Positions 46,322 through 58,583 of a stretch of DNA of 60,000 bases are shown piece by piece. The DNA is taken from NCBI GenBank assembly GCA_009760855.2, contig WPIO01000017.1, forward strand, positions 6,006,501-6,066,500, written 5' to 3'. Each line of letters starts with the position of its first letter. Position 1 is the first letter of the stretch. The notes beneath the pieces were generated by a model. That model was not told the DNA's origin. It did not search any database and saw nothing but the letters and a program-made list of their open reading frames with translations. This stretch comes from Cristatella mucedo (taxonomy: Eukaryota > Bryozoa > Phylactolaemata > Cristatellidae). Position numbers and translations under genes: made by a program.

Positions 46322-47127
46322 CTGGAGGTAGCAGGCTCTCAGCCTAAGACACGCCGTGCCACCTCGAGAAAGCACTAGCTGGAGCTCAGGCCACCTCTAC
46401 CTTCCCACAGGGCGACAGACGGCATTGGCATGACGCCACCTGGCTGTGCCTTGCCTGCAGAAGACCCGCACACAGGTGTTCAAGCATGCAGTCGAGCTTC
46501 TTTTTGCCAAGCTGTAAACGACTGCTGTGCAAACAGTAAACTGTGCAGCAGCAGCTGGCTCTAGCTGCCAATCAATCACCCCAGGTCTGGCTACCTCAAA
46601 AAACCGGCGTGGGTGACTGCATTCCGTTCAAGTCAGGCGTCAGGCGGTCAACCACCACTCTTGCCTAATCGCCGGCTTAATCAGTCAGCTGTTAGCTCTC
46701 AGCAGCCCAGGAATGCCATGTTACTGTAGCAACGAGTAAGCTCTTGCATCCAACACAAGTAAGGCTTTATAAACATGTCAAACGGTGCCACTGCTGAAGG
46801 CAAGCGATGCCAGACCCCTCCAGGTCTCAAATCAGTGGCTTTTTTAAGCTGGCATTGCGTCACAGTCACGGCCACAGCTGGCAGCAGCCACTTTCTCACG
46901 GCTCGGCAGCCTAGCCCTTCCCTTCCAGCAGCAGCAGAGTGGGGCTGGACTGCCCAAACGACTCACGAGGTAATAAAATCCATTTGTATTGTAGGCTTCC
47001 ACTACCACATGGCTGCTTCAGCAGAGGGAGAGCAGGTCTGCCGGGCTAATGTACCATTTGCCCATTGCATGCATAAACGTGTGCGCATAACTTGCAGGGG
47101 CGTTTGTAGTACGTGCACGTGTGCGCA

Positions 47128-47129
<2 letters not shown>

Positions 47130-47203
<74 letters not shown>
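47130..47203. repeat. TG microsatellite
   Basis: (GT)37. Confidence 0.94.
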
Positions 47204-47204
<1 letters not shown>

Positions 47205-47616
47205 ATGACGTCTAGACTCGGGGGCGTAATTTTCTGGCAGCCGATGGTGCACTCATGTGGCTGGCTGCTAGGGCAAGCGACACCAGTGTTGCAGCTAAGC
47301 TGCTCACCTGACCGACGAACATGAAGTCGGCTTGAGGCGCTACTTCGCTCTGCAAAGCATGATACACACAATGTAGCAGAAGAGCATAGTCGTGCATGTC
47401 TCTGACGTCAGCGTGAGCAGGCTGCTGGAAGTGGCAGTGAGCATGCGATGGATGCATGCCTCCGATACTGCACAAGCACCTAACTTATCAACTTGTCAGC
47501 ACTAGCCTGCACTTTAAAACGACTTTTCATCAGCACCATTCTGATCAGCACTGGACAGTGGTGGCAAGGGGCAGAGTTTGATGATTAGTGACATATTATA
47601 TGCATTAACCTGCAGG

Positions 47617-47649
<33 letters not shown>

Positions 47650-47665
47650 GCAGAGAGAGAGAGAG
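47617..47665. repeat. GA microsatellite
   Basis: (GA)n with one GGCAGA interruption. Confidence 0.92.
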
Positions 47666-47789
47666 TCACCATAGAGTTTGATTATCACACATATACTACT
47701 GCCACAGATGAAAAAAGTCAAAACATGAACATGATACTTTGGTTTTCGGTTGTTTCGATTTGAATGTGCCGGTCGTGCCCTAGCGACTT

Positions 47790-48125
47790 ATAATAATAAT
47801 AATAATGCACTTGATTAGGCACCCTCAGGGAACTCAATCTCTTTCTAGGTGCTTTACATTTGCTGCAAAGGGAAATGCAATTGGATGGTGATTAATATCA
47901 TGCTTGAGAAACAAACAACATTAATAACATGGTTAGTGGCGGCATGCACAGTGTCAGCATACATATGCACATCAAGGATGAATCACAGGGACCCACTAAA
48001 TGCTGCCCTAAATAGGAGTGTTCTTTTTAAATGTGGTCGAGTCAGGAGATGTTCTGACGCAAGTCGGGAGGGAGTTACAGTCTTTGGGAGCATATGAACT
48101 AAATGTACGGTAATCCGAAATGCTC
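47790..48125 (-). mobile_element. LINE-A fragment, minus strand, in DOLK-like intron
   Basis: (AAT)n, the inverted tail hairpin, the 3' UTR repeat segment ('ggcatgcacagtgtcagcat') and the inverted ORF2 C-terminus, with frameshifts. It lies in the same strand orientation as the host gene. Confidence 0.8.
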
Positions 48126-48924
48126 AGCCAATTAGCCTCGAAGAGATTTTACCTAAGCCAACCGATAAGAAAGGAAGGTAAAGGTTACACGCAAGAGCCG
48201 GGATGCAGGAGCAGTGCTTATAACCTCAGTCGAAAAACGTGAGCCCGACCAAAATCCAACAATCGACGGAAACCGGCGTAGGATGGTTTACATCGGGCTT
48301 ATCTAGGGTAGCGACATACTTAGCGAGTACAGATCCCTTTAGATGGTAGTCGTTAGATCCACAATATTTAAGTAGGTTTGTCTGCTAGGATTATGGTAAT
48401 TTGGTCAAACTAACACCAGCAGCTCATTTGCACGTCAAAGTAAAATATATAACTAGCTCATTGGGTCAGTTGAGGGTATGCAGCTATAATGGCAAAGGAC
48501 AGACAGCGAAACAATGCTGAGCATTGATAGTTTTTTAATTTTTCCTTATACTGCTCCCACGCAGCAAAATGCATCTATTGGATGAAAGCAACCTCTTGGA
48601 TGCCATGTAAATCAAATATGGCTATTCACTGCTCTCATACTCTACAATATCGTAGACTAAAATGTTGGCTTCAGATACTTGTATTAATATATTTCTATGG
48701 ATACTACTCCACGATGTTACGTCCGCCGAACCCTCACTAATTCGAATAGCAGCACAACGTATGCTACATATGCCAACCTGACGTACATACCGTGCCAAAC
48801 AGCAAAACAAGAGAATTTCAAAATACAGTCGTGACTAAAGAAGAACAGTTTTTGCAGAGAAATAGCTAGTCTCTGTTGACAAAGTGGATTAGGAAAACAC
48901 ACTTTGAACCCATGAAAAAAATTG

Positions 48925-49046
48925 AATGTAATGTATCTCCGTCTGTAACTCCACAAAGTCACAAAGACCATGTGGGTGTTACGCAGGAGTTTTTTATAGC
49001 GCACTCACAGCCTAAGTGGCTTTCGGTACGCATTCGGTAGCCAACC
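48925..49046 (-). mobile_element. LINE-B 3' end fragment, minus strand, in DOLK-like intron
   Basis: (AATGT)2 then 'atctccgtctgtaactccac', and on to 'cattcggtagccaac', the last 120 bp of the element. Strongly 5'-truncated and close in sequence to the 18.6-kb copy. Confidence 0.82.
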
Positions 49047-49264
49047 TGTTACCTAGTGAATTATTTACTTTGTGTTTTGGAGGCATCTGCTTTTCTTGCT
49101 TCCTGTTGCACATGTCGGCCTTGACTGATTGATGGTGGTGGGCCAGTCAAGATTCCATAGCTACCATGCAACGCTAAGGCCTACGCAGCCCACCCACACC
49201 ACCCCCCCCCCCAGCCAGCTCTGAGCAGGTACGTCTTAACGATGATAAAACTAACTTACTAGTT

Positions 49265-49969
49265 ATGGGCAAACCTAGTGTTATTCAGAAATTGGAAAGG
49301 CTGACTTTCAAAATTGGCTCTGCCAGCATATCTCCAGTTGAATCAGCTCGAAATCTAGGTGTCATATTCCAAAGCGACCTCTCGTTAGACGACCACATCA
49401 GCTCCACAGTCAAATCTGCCTATTTTCAGCTTCATAACATTGCTAAAATTAGGGCTTGTTTAGATAAGGATACCACGTCCAAGTTGGTCCATGCATTCGT
49501 GACATCTCGTCTCGACTTCTGCAACTCGCTGCTTACTGGCCTACCAGCATGTGCGATCAGGCGATTGCAGCTGGTGCAAAACTCTGCAGCTAGGCTTGTC
49601 TGTTGTGAGCGTCGCAGTTGCCACATTACTCCACTTCTCGCCGACCTGCACTGGCTACCAGTCAAGCAACGGATTGACTTCAAGGTTTTGTCGCTCACTT
49701 TTAGGTCTCTTCATTCTATGGCTCCAGCCTATCTTTCAGAGATACTACCCCATCAGGCAAAGCATCGTACCACTCGCTTTTCGGAATCCAACAGTCTAGA
49801 AATACCTCGTACAAACCTTAAATCCTTTGGAGACCGTGCATTTAGCTCGTATGCTCCCACAGCCTGGAACTTCCTCCCGACCTGCATCAGAACATCCCCT
49901 GACCTGACCACATTTAAAAGAAACTTAAAAACATACCTATTTAGGACAGCATTTAGTGGGTCCCTGTGA
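49265..49969 (+). CDS. C-terminal part of LINE-A ORF2 (reverse transcriptase thumb and C-terminal region)
   Basis: An uninterrupted 234-codon reading frame, open upstream of its first ATG as well, so the ATG is not a real start. Recognisable CR1/L2-type blocks in order: ARNLGVIFQSDLSLDDHI (about residue 27 on), IAKIRACLDKDTTSKLVHAF, VTSRLDFCNSLLTGLP, LQLVQNSAARLV, ITPLLADLHWLPVKQRIDFK and FSSYAPTAWNFLPTCI, ending FRTAFSGSL. The catalytic YADD box and the endonuclease are missing, so this fragment cannot be active. That it has no stop or frameshift over 700 bp, while every other LINE-A copy here is broken, suggests it is the youngest LINE-A insertion in the window. Confidence 0.85.
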   Translation: MGKPSVIQKLERLTFKIGSASISPVESARNLGVIFQSDLSLDDHISSTVKSAYFQLHNIAKIRACLDKDTTSKLVHAFVTSRLDFCNSLLTGLPACAIRRLQLVQNSAARLVCCERRSCHITPLLADLHWLPVKQRIDFKVLSLTFRSLHSMAPAYLSEILPHQAKHRTTRFSESNSLEIPRTNLKSFGDRAFSSYAPTAWNFLPTCIRTSPDLTTFKRNLKTYLFRTAFSGSL

Positions 49970-50137
49970 TTCGTCCTCGATGTGCTTATGCGTGCTGACA
50001 CTGTTCATGCTGCCACTAACCACATTTGCATGCTGACCCAGTGCATGTAACCCCTAACCATGTTATTCATTTTGTTTGTTTTTCAAGCATGATTTTACTT
50101 ACTATTCTATTGCGTATCACTTTGCAGCAAATGTAAA

Positions 50138-50171
50138 GCGCCTAGAAAGAGATTAAGTTCTCTGAGGGCGC
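50138..50171 (+). other. LINE-A 3' tail hairpin
   Basis: GCGCC pairs with GGCGC around an inner AGAGA/TCTCT stem and the loop ATTAAG. The same structure closes nearly every LINE-A copy in the window and recurs, in altered form, at the end of SINE-A. In CR1/L2 elements a 3' hairpin like this is the recognition site for the element's own reverse transcriptase; that role here is inferred from position and conservation. Confidence 0.65.
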
Positions 50172-50594
50172 TTTATCAAGTGCAATATTATTATTATTAT
50201 TATTATTCAAGCCATTCTGCAAGGCTTGCTAGCGCCAGGCTGCTACATGCACCAGAGAAAAGAACTCTCGAGCACAGCAGTTCGACAGGCTAGCGACCTC
50301 TTGACCCACTGCCATCTTGGGTTGGCCGACCAGGTCATCGAGTCCGTTGGAACCTTGGAATTTCGAGAGACCTAGCGTGACTATTCATGAACAGCAACAA
50401 GCGCCTTGAACTAACACAGAGTTGCTGCATTTGCTGACAAGTCGAGCCGCACAATTCAGAAGGGTCTATGGAGAACTGAATTAAAGCAATCAAACTTTGA
50501 AGTAACTAGGTCATGAACCAGTCATTCGTTCACAAAGTGCTTCAGACAGTCCCGGATGAAGGAACTATTGCGGGAGTTGGAGGGCTTGTAATCA

Positions 50595-50685
50595 GGCTTT
50601 CTTTACAGCATATGTAAAGTGACTAGAAAGAGATTAAGTTCTCTGAAGGCCGTAGACAAACATATTATTATTATTATTACAGAGC
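50595..50685 (+). mobile_element. LINE-A tail fragment
   Basis: 'ttacagcatatgtaaagtg', the hairpin core GAGATTAAGTTCTCT, and (ATT)n. About 390 bp downstream of the longer LINE-A copy. Confidence 0.78.
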
Positions 50686-50740
50686 CAGCTGTTTCCAAAT
50701 TAAACGTTCATAACCCAGGTTGGCACACAAGATTACTCCA

Positions 50741-50825
50741 ATAATAATAATAATTCACTTGATAAAGCGCCCTCAGAGAACTTAATCTCTCTCTAGGCAC
50801 TTTACATTTGCTGCAAAGTGAAGTG
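50741..50825 (-). mobile_element. LINE-A tail fragment, minus strand
   Basis: (AAT)n, an inverted hairpin with a well kept GCGCCCTCAGAGAACTTAATC, then 'tttacatttgctgcaaag'. Its tail points at the plus-strand tail 60 bp away. Confidence 0.78.
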
Positions 50826-52289
50826 TTCAAGGAACAGATACAATTCCGAAGATGCACCAGGCGAGTCGCCTGCACACAGTCGACAGTGGTAGACCGTCGT
50901 TGGCTGCTGAGAATATCATCTGAGCAAAAACTTCTTGTCTATCATCACCTAGTTGTAAGCAACTCGATGATGCTCTACAGAGGAAGTCCGAAAAATAGAA
51001 CTTGAGTCGCTGCATAAGTGATCTTCGGATTAAATGAGGGATGCGACTACATACGATGTGCACACAAACAATCCTGGCTGTCACACCATCGAACGATCTT
51101 TTCCAGAGAAGCAAATTGTAAATTGAAAACAAAAGCCATCCCAGGGACGAGAGGGCCCCGGCAGGCAGGGGGAGAGATGACACATGTCCCAAGATAGCTT
51201 AGGGAGTCCTTGCTAGCACAGGGACCATCTTAAGCCTGCTACCAAGGTCTGACTATGTCACAAGCCCCAGACTGAGCAGGGCCCATCAAGCAGTATCTTC
51301 GGAGCAATGAACCAGCCAACAGCAGTCTCATAGCTCGTGATCGGTTGGGCCCAGTCCTATCCTGCCGGCTCGTTGCCCAGGCACAACATCACTTGCCCAA
51401 AACTGCATTCAGTCCGGTTGCTTGCCCAGTGCACGGTGCAGTAGCTGACATTGCCCAGCGCCAGCAGCAAGCAGCCTTGTGCACCTCTGTGGAGACTTCT
51501 GGGCAGCTTGCAGGCGCACACTCGGTGTCACTGTCTCGGGCAAAAAGGTGGCTGGCCGCAAGTCGTCGGCATCGCTGCTGCTTAAAGCAGAAGCTGCCTG
51601 CTTTGCCCGGTTGCCATGCTCATAGGTGGTGAACTCGCCGACTGCTGCAGCAGCCATCTTGAGGGAAACAAACACTGACCAGTGAATATGCCTTGGCCCG
51701 ACCGAGGTGGCTCTGATTGAAGTCTTTTTCGAAGGACATTTCTCGTAGGTCTTGTCGTGGCCAAGGCTTCTTGTAGCAGAGCCGCTCCCTGCCCCAAACA
51801 CTTTCGACAGTAGCAATGTGAAAATATGCCGACAAAACCTCGAACGACTGTCCGGCAGGCTTGCTGGTCGTTCGCCTACTAACAGTTCCCAGCAACTTGC
51901 TTGGGGCAGACAAACAGGGCAGCACACATTTTCCGGCATTCCAAAAATCTGACACATGCCATGTATTGCTGCCTTGTGTACGAGTGAAGGTATCCGAAAG
52001 CCGGTGCCCTCCTCTGTCTGTCTGTCTGTCTCTCTCTCTTCATCGTACTGCAATAAAGCCGGCTGGAGGGAGGGTCATACAATTTCTCATCGTGCTTGTC
52101 TACCTTTTCTCTTTCAGTCCAGCAGAAGCCTTGTTGTTTTTCACCAAAGTCCTCTCGAAAAAAGGATTTTGCTCAGGCCTGCAAGCACAGCTTCCCGAGA
52201 TCGCATTTTTCTCCGAAGTCACATCATTCAGCTGTCTTGACTAGTGCCCGAATCTTGTCTCGGGTTCCCACGAATTAGCTATTCGCAAT
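50826..52289. other. Intronic DNA of the DOLK-like gene
   Basis: GC-richer around 51.3-52.0 kb, with the exon-like segment at 51.68 kb and a (GTCT)n/CT stretch near 52015-52040. No other feature. Confidence 0.4.
51680..51847 (-). CDS. Possible unidentified exon inside the DOLK-like intron
   Basis: On the minus strand a 168-bp open segment lies between ..gccggacag and TTCACTG|gtcagtg, 56 codons in phase 0/0. It runs from SFEVLSAYFHIATVESVWGR through KKPWPRQDLREMSFEKDF to HLGRAKAYSL. Composition is protein-like: aromatic, charged and varied. The acceptor has no good pyrimidine tract, and a different minus-strand frame is open for 214 codons over the same region, so this may be chance in GC-rich DNA. 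The family is unknown. Confidence 0.17.
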
Positions 52290-52372
52290 GGGGGTCGCTC
52301 GACGGCTAAGGCGTTTGCAGCACGAATTCTCAAATTGAGCTTCCGGGTTCCAATCCAGGGTGTGCCATTCAC
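52290..52372 (+). mobile_element. tRNA-like SINE head (SINE-C), plus strand
   Basis: 'gctcgacggctaaggcgttt' (A box) and 'ccgggttccaatccagg' (B box, GGTTCCAATCC) are separated by a span long enough for a Ser/Leu-type variable arm. It differs from SINE-A and SINE-B heads. No clear tail was found. Confidence 0.5.
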
Positions 52373-52624
52373 ACCGAGCCACCATAATGACCGAATCATC
52401 GCCCACTATTCTCAGCCAGCTTGCACATAGAGGCTATGTAGGGCCACTGGAATGGTACCCGGCTAATGAAGCCACCATCGTGTGTCCACTGGATGCAAAG
52501 ATCGCCTGGCTGTGGCTAGGTTTCCGTGCTGGCTTGATAATCGAGTCTCCTATCATCGTCTGCCTGCCTGACACACTGTTATATAGCTTTAAGTAAACCG
52601 ACAGGAAATAGTGCAGGGCTGGAG

Positions 52625-52712
52625 AAAAAGGGATATGTCGTGCACGGGATTGGGAGCTAAACTCATGACCTTCGACACCGGAAGCTAAAGCCTTAACAAC
52701 TGGCCTATTTCG
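52625..52712 (-). mobile_element. tRNA-like SINE head (SINE-C), minus strand
   Basis: Minus strand: 'ggccagttgttaaggcttta' (A box) and 'gagtttagctcccaatcccg' (decayed B box). It faces the plus-strand head 250 bp away; the two may be ends of one rearranged element or two insertions. Confidence 0.42.
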
Positions 52713-53394
<682 letters not shown>

Positions 53395-53699
53395 GAATCG
53401 AATATTGTCATATACTAGAATGAGGAATGACTAATGGAACACATTTCTGTTTTACCACAATAGTGCAGAACTTACCAAAAGCCTGCCGAAAGACCAAAAA
53501 TGATGGCACAAGTGCATACGGTAACAAGACTGTAAATTAAAGCCGGTCAGTGGCAGCTGAGATTGTGTGGCATGGAAGCAGCTGCCCGTGCATTCATGCT
53601 CTGCTCTTCCTATAGGCAAGCACACGGGTAAGCTCTCTCTGTCTTCGTGCTCACTGTCTCTCTCTCCCCCTATGTTTGCCGTCCTTCTGCCTGTCTCTG

Positions 53700-53956
<257 letters not shown>

Positions 53957-54156
53957 CCTGACTCAACACGAGATTCATTAAAGTCACTGCCTTCAGGTCA
54001 CAGCATTCGCACCAAGAAGGAGGTTCGGCAGTAGAAAGGATGGCTCACAGCTCCCAAGCCACCTTTTTGGTGCACACTAAACGCCTTCCTGCTAGGTGCC
54101 GCCTGAAGTGAATATAGACCCTGCATTTGCGCATTCGCACAGTGAGTCGACACCGA

Positions 54157-54273
<117 letters not shown>

Positions 54274-54954
54274 CTTACACACATATGCATACACACGACG
54301 ACAGTGTGATAGGTACTTCTTTCTTCTGTCTCGATCTTAGAAGCATCCCATCAATCTAACTTACAGCTCGCCTCTGTTTGCACGGAATCTAGTAATGTGG
54401 CACTGAATACATGCAGAGCACCCAAAGGCCCGAGAAGTCTTCAGCGATGCCATCCACAGCGGTATAAGAGCAAGTGAGAGTGTGAGATAAAGAGTGTGAG
54501 AGAGTGTGAGTGAGCAAGGAACTTTTTATTTGCAACAGTGTGAGAGAAACAGAAGGCGAGAGAGACACGAGAGACGCATAGGAAGAGCAGACGATACTAA
54601 GTGATGGCATGTTCTTAAATGCTTCTGCTTGAGCCGAGGTACATAGAGAAAGCAGCAGCTGCAGCAGTTGTGGTCACCGTACTCGGTATATAATCTTGAC
54701 CAATTTGCCAGGCAGGCCACCACCGTTAGAGGGCCATCAGAAAGAGCCCATTTGAGCAAAGTCAGAGGCTGAAGCAACAGAAGCAGAGGCAACACGGTAA
54801 CTTGACAATCCTGGCCAGAAATATCCAAGCACCGTGGGGATCAAGATATAACCTCGAGCATTTTTTAAGGTCAAAATAATTCACGCGAGTTAGCAATTTT
54901 TGTAACAAAATGAGCATGCTGCCACCTTGGCTAGCCTACTGCTATGAAAAGAAC

Positions 54955-56730
54955 ACGTGCAAGATAATTTATTTGTCAGTTTCAAGTGGGTTCGGAAACA
55001 CATGCGGTTTTCGATGGACAGTTTTTGCTAGTACCGCCAGGACACTGTAAAGCTGCATTTACACCGGCGAACGTTTGGACTCAAGACACCTTATATGTTG
55101 AGGTAACGTCATTAATTTTCACCAGTAAGGTGGACTGGTGGCTGACAGGAAGGATCATCTTCTCGAGGGCTGACCCACCAAAGCAACATGGATGACACCT
55201 TCATAGACGTGTTGTGTGGGGATGTCAGTCTGTTGGACTGCAAGATTCGGAATACATGACTGTATTGATAACAAAAGCTACCAGTAGAAGGATGGTGGCT
55301 AAATTTTCAATGACTTATAAGTAATCATATATAGGCAGCAGCAGATACATGTCCATACATAGCTTCTGCTCAATTTATATTTGACGCCAAACGAGAAACC
55401 TTACGATCTTCACACTTCCGAGATTTCTCTTGATACCAAGCAGAGCGATTGTACCAGCCATAGCCCAACAACGAGGCTAGCCTTGACTCTGAACTGTCCC
55501 CAGCGTAGACAAGGCTGGTTCGATGCTAGCTTGCACTCGAGACAAGTTCTTGGGAGTCTCGAGTCCAAACGTTTGCCGGTGTAGACTCAGCTTAAAGTAA
55601 GTCTTGGGGTGCAACAAAAGTCTACATCTTACAAAACTTCATCTCGACGGTTAAGCCGGACATTTATCCAGGAGTGGTCAAGGTTTGAGACATACAGTTT
55701 TGACGAATGGGTAGGCACCCACCCACTAAGTCTTTGTGACTTTTTTGGAGTTACAGGCGGATTTAAACACACAGACCAGACTTGGTTCGAGACTATGCAA
55801 GAAATCGAACAAGTAGATAGAGTGAGAAACCAACCAACTACGATACCTAGTTAAAAAGAGCTGTAAACCATATGAAACGTCTACAGAAGTCTTGGCAAAT
55901 ACCTGAAAAATGTCAAAAAGCATGGTGATGTGCATGTACTAATAAAGTTTTTGTGATTATTTGAATGTAGTTAAATTTAATACAGTGTGTGGTGCATTTG
56001 GCAAACCGAGAGAGCTAAGATCTGAGAAATTTCTCAAGATCTTTTTAATTCCTTGTTCATAAGAAAACGATGTTTGATCGTTTTCCTTTTGTACAGTGCC
56101 ATCAATTTCTTCATTGTTTTCACACTATGTCAAGCCTCGGTTACATATACTTTAAAATAGCAATGCTCAAACCCTTGATAATTTCTGAGACAATGCCCAA
56201 CACGATTGATGAGATACATCGTTACAGTGGGAAATACTTGTTGGTTCATGGGTCGTCATAGCCCTGGAGGTAATGAGGTATGTTTGCTCTTCACGAACGA
56301 AGTCGCATTGTCGAATCGTTCAGTGGGCGATCTCTTTATTGCCAACTGCAAGCAGTGGTGGTAGCCAGTAAGGCTCTTCTGCCACTACACAAATGAGGCT
56401 GTTAAATCAGCTAATATAATTTCTTATTCACTAAATCTTAGTTCACAGACTTAGTTCCTAGTGCTCAGACTATGCTACACAATAATATTCAGTGAAAATG
56501 CAGCTATCGGAAGTCAGAAATTGCCAGATGCTGAAAAAACATAGTTATTTCACATGCTTTAGCACATAGTATTCAAAAAATGCGGAAGCACAAAATGTGT
56601 TCCAAATATTGCTAGCTCACACAAATCCTGAATTCCAGTAGTTTTTCTTGGCCGGCAGTCGCTAAAGAGCTGAATTAGCTTAAGTTATATCTAGATCCCT
56701 GGATGCATAGATTTTTCGGGTCAGCAATGC
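54955..56730 (+). repeat. Unclassified interspersed repeat X, copy 2, in DOLK-like intron
   Basis: Blocks in the same order as copy 1: 'agtgggttcggaaacacatg', 'tggtcaaggtttgagacata', 'acttggttcgagactatgca', 'agtcttggcaaatacctg', 'gaaaacgatgtttgatcgtt' and 'attgctagctcacacaaatc'. It has extra sequence that copy 1 lacks, including a piece resembling the LINE-B tail near 55730-55765, and a SINE-B insertion at 56.3 kb. A 69-codon open stretch (54986-55195) has no recognised domain. Probably an old DNA transposon or retroelement. Confidence 0.6.
56263..56422 (+). mobile_element. SINE-B inside unclassified repeat X
   Basis: 'ggaggtaatgaggtatgttt' to 'attgtcgaatcgttcagtgg' (decayed boxes), then 'aagcagtggtggtagccagt', 'aaggctcttctgccactaca' and 'aatgaggctgttaaatcagc'. 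It interrupts the second copy of repeat X. Confidence 0.72.
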
Positions 56731-56744
56731 AAGTTATCAATAGT

Positions 56745-57125
56745 AATAATTAAAAAGGAAATTGTGTAGTGTACAAAGACAACTAAATCTCTGTCTAGGC
56801 ACTTTTTATATGTGGGAAAGAAGGCAGGTTCAATAGGTTATCACGTGATAACATGCATCAGCATGCATAAAACACGTAAAGAACTACTCATAAGGATGGA
56901 GCAAACGCTGTGAGGATTTGTTAGTTTCTTTGGAATAAGTCAGGGGAAGTCATGATGTTACTCGGGAGTAAGTTCCAAGCTTTGGGAGCATATGAACCAA
57001 AGACACGGTCTCCAAAGGAATTTAGGTCGGTTAATCTGACGAGTGAGTGGCCAAGAGGTCGTTAACGAGACGTTCACGACAGACAAACCTAGCTGCAGAG
57101 TTTTGCACCAACGGCAAGCATTGCA
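56745..57125 (-). mobile_element. LINE-A fragment, minus strand, in DOLK-like intron
   Basis: Inverted tail (CTAAATCTCTGTCTAGGCAC) and 3' UTR, then the ORF2 C-terminus: 'agtcaggggaagtcatgatg', 'aagttccaagctttgggagc' and, at the upstream end, 'tgcagagttttgcaccaac', the inverse of the LVQNSAA stretch. Interrupted by stops. Confidence 0.8.
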
Positions 57126-58021
57126 TTTACTGCACGGGCAGGGAGATCTGGGAGTAGCTAGTTAGCGAAGTTAGCCGAGATGTCACAAATGCATGGACCA
57201 ACTTGGCTGTAATAGCTGTCAAACGCATCAGCCGCCTGCTTTGCCTGCTTCCCAGTCCAGTCTACCCGATGCAGCTGCTCTCGCTCACAGCTCGCAGCAG
57301 GAGCACCTATAAGGCAGACCGACAAGCTTTTTAACTTTTCGGCCAGCTTGCCACACGGTTCATACATGAAGGTGATTCAGACGGCAGCTTCGGCTAGGCG
57401 TGGGGTACAGTCCTGAAACCGGGAGGGAGAAGGGAGGTGCGATACGTTTTGAGTTCATTGCATTAGAGGTGACATGGCGACCAGGACTAGGCGCGATACA
57501 GACTAGGGGGCCACTAAAGGAGTCAACTATGATGTCGGAGTCCAGCAGTCGGCTGAACACGTGTCATCATGTGACTGAGAAAGAAACAAAGCTAGTATCT
57601 TCAGAGGAGCAAATCATGCATTGTCATGCCACGTCGCCACTCTAAGAAACATGCTTCCTCTAAGTTTCCCCATTCTGACAGGAAACCGGCCGCAGACACG
57701 CCCATGTCCGGTCCCCTTTGCCCTCTTCTTATAGCCGCTACCATCGGCCTCTGTTCTGCCTTTCTATGCAGCCTTGGCTGAAAAGCAGCAGAGTCTCGCA
57801 GCTGCTCGTCATCGATAGATGTCCAATATCCACACGGGTAACCACGTACGATGCTAAGAAGTTCGAGCTGCCCTGGCATTTGTTTCTGAGGTTAGGCAGC
57901 CGTCAAGACCACCGAGAGCCGCCATTGGGTGGCCATTGGCAGAAGCAGCAACTTTAAGCCCATTACATGCAAACACCGGAAAACTTGTCACGAATTTCCT
58001 ACCATTTAAAATAGAATATGC

Positions 58022-58155
58022 AAAATCTAATTCATTTGTATAGCCTCTTGGGAGAACGTACTCTCTATCTAGGCGCTTTACATATGCCATCGGGCTTGAG
58101 CCCACTACCTCGGTCATCAATGATGAGCCCCTTACTTCTGCGCCAAAGCAGGATG
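58022..58155 (-). mobile_element. SINE-A, minus strand, in DOLK-like intron
   Basis: Minus strand: 'tggcgcagaagtaaggggct' (A box), 'gtagtgggctcaagcccgat' (B box), 'catatgtaaagcgcctagat', a changed tail hairpin ('gagagtacgttctcccaaga') and 'tacaaatgaatta'. Its 3' junction shares 'aagcgcctaga' with LINE-A. Confidence 0.78.
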
Positions 58156-58507
58156 GCATTTGCACTTGCTAGTAAGGTTGACACGGAGCAGCAGCAGCCA
58201 GTCGTCCAGGCATCCCGACAGTCTCTCGTGGCCACTAGAGCCGCCACTAAGATGCTGCAGCTTCTGCTGCTGCCTCTAACCATCATGGTGCAGAGCTACA
58301 ATGGGCATGACACCGCAGTCATATTGTCACGGCCCTAACTGGACTCCCACACTCTGCCTGGCAAATGGGCTCGCTGGGTGACAGCATGCTACTCACAGCA
58401 GCCTGGGCTATGTCTACTGACTAAGCTGAATTGATTATGAATGAGCGCTCAGGTCATGTGACCCTAGCATTGCCACACTTTTCAGCCAGTCTGAGCCAAG
58501 CTATCGT

Positions 58508-58532
58508 CTCCTCTCTTTCTCTCTCTCTCTCT

Positions 58533-58581
<49 letters not shown>
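58508..58581. repeat. CT microsatellite
   Basis: (CT)n with one TTTT interruption. Confidence 0.93.

Positions 58582-58583
<2 letters not shown>

Larger units (their letters stand above)
49230..50207 (+). mobile_element. LINE-A, 5'-truncated copy with complete 3' end
   Basis: This is the best preserved LINE-A copy. It starts inside ORF2 after the lost polymerase core (LNDDKTNLLVMGK, the stretch downstream of the YADD motif). An open frame follows to a stop at 49969, then a 3' UTR with an internal imperfect direct repeat of about 35 bp (49993-50063, GCATGCTGAC...CTAACCA twice). Next come the tail hairpin and an (ATT)n tract. Such a tail ending in a short microsatellite is typical of CR1/L2-group non-LTR retrotransposons. 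5' truncation is the usual result of incomplete target-primed reverse transcription. I saw no clear target-site duplication. Confidence 0.88.

Noticed and set aside
51409-52053. 214-codon minus-strand open frame
   Set aside because: No recognisable domain, runs through a CT repeat, and overlaps another open frame; GC-rich DNA gives such frames by chance.
58140-58150. GCAGAA|GTAAGG as a splice donor after a hydrophobic minus-strand stretch (58150-58290)
   Set aside because: The sequence is the A box of a SINE-A copy, and the upstream stretch has no match to dolichol kinase.
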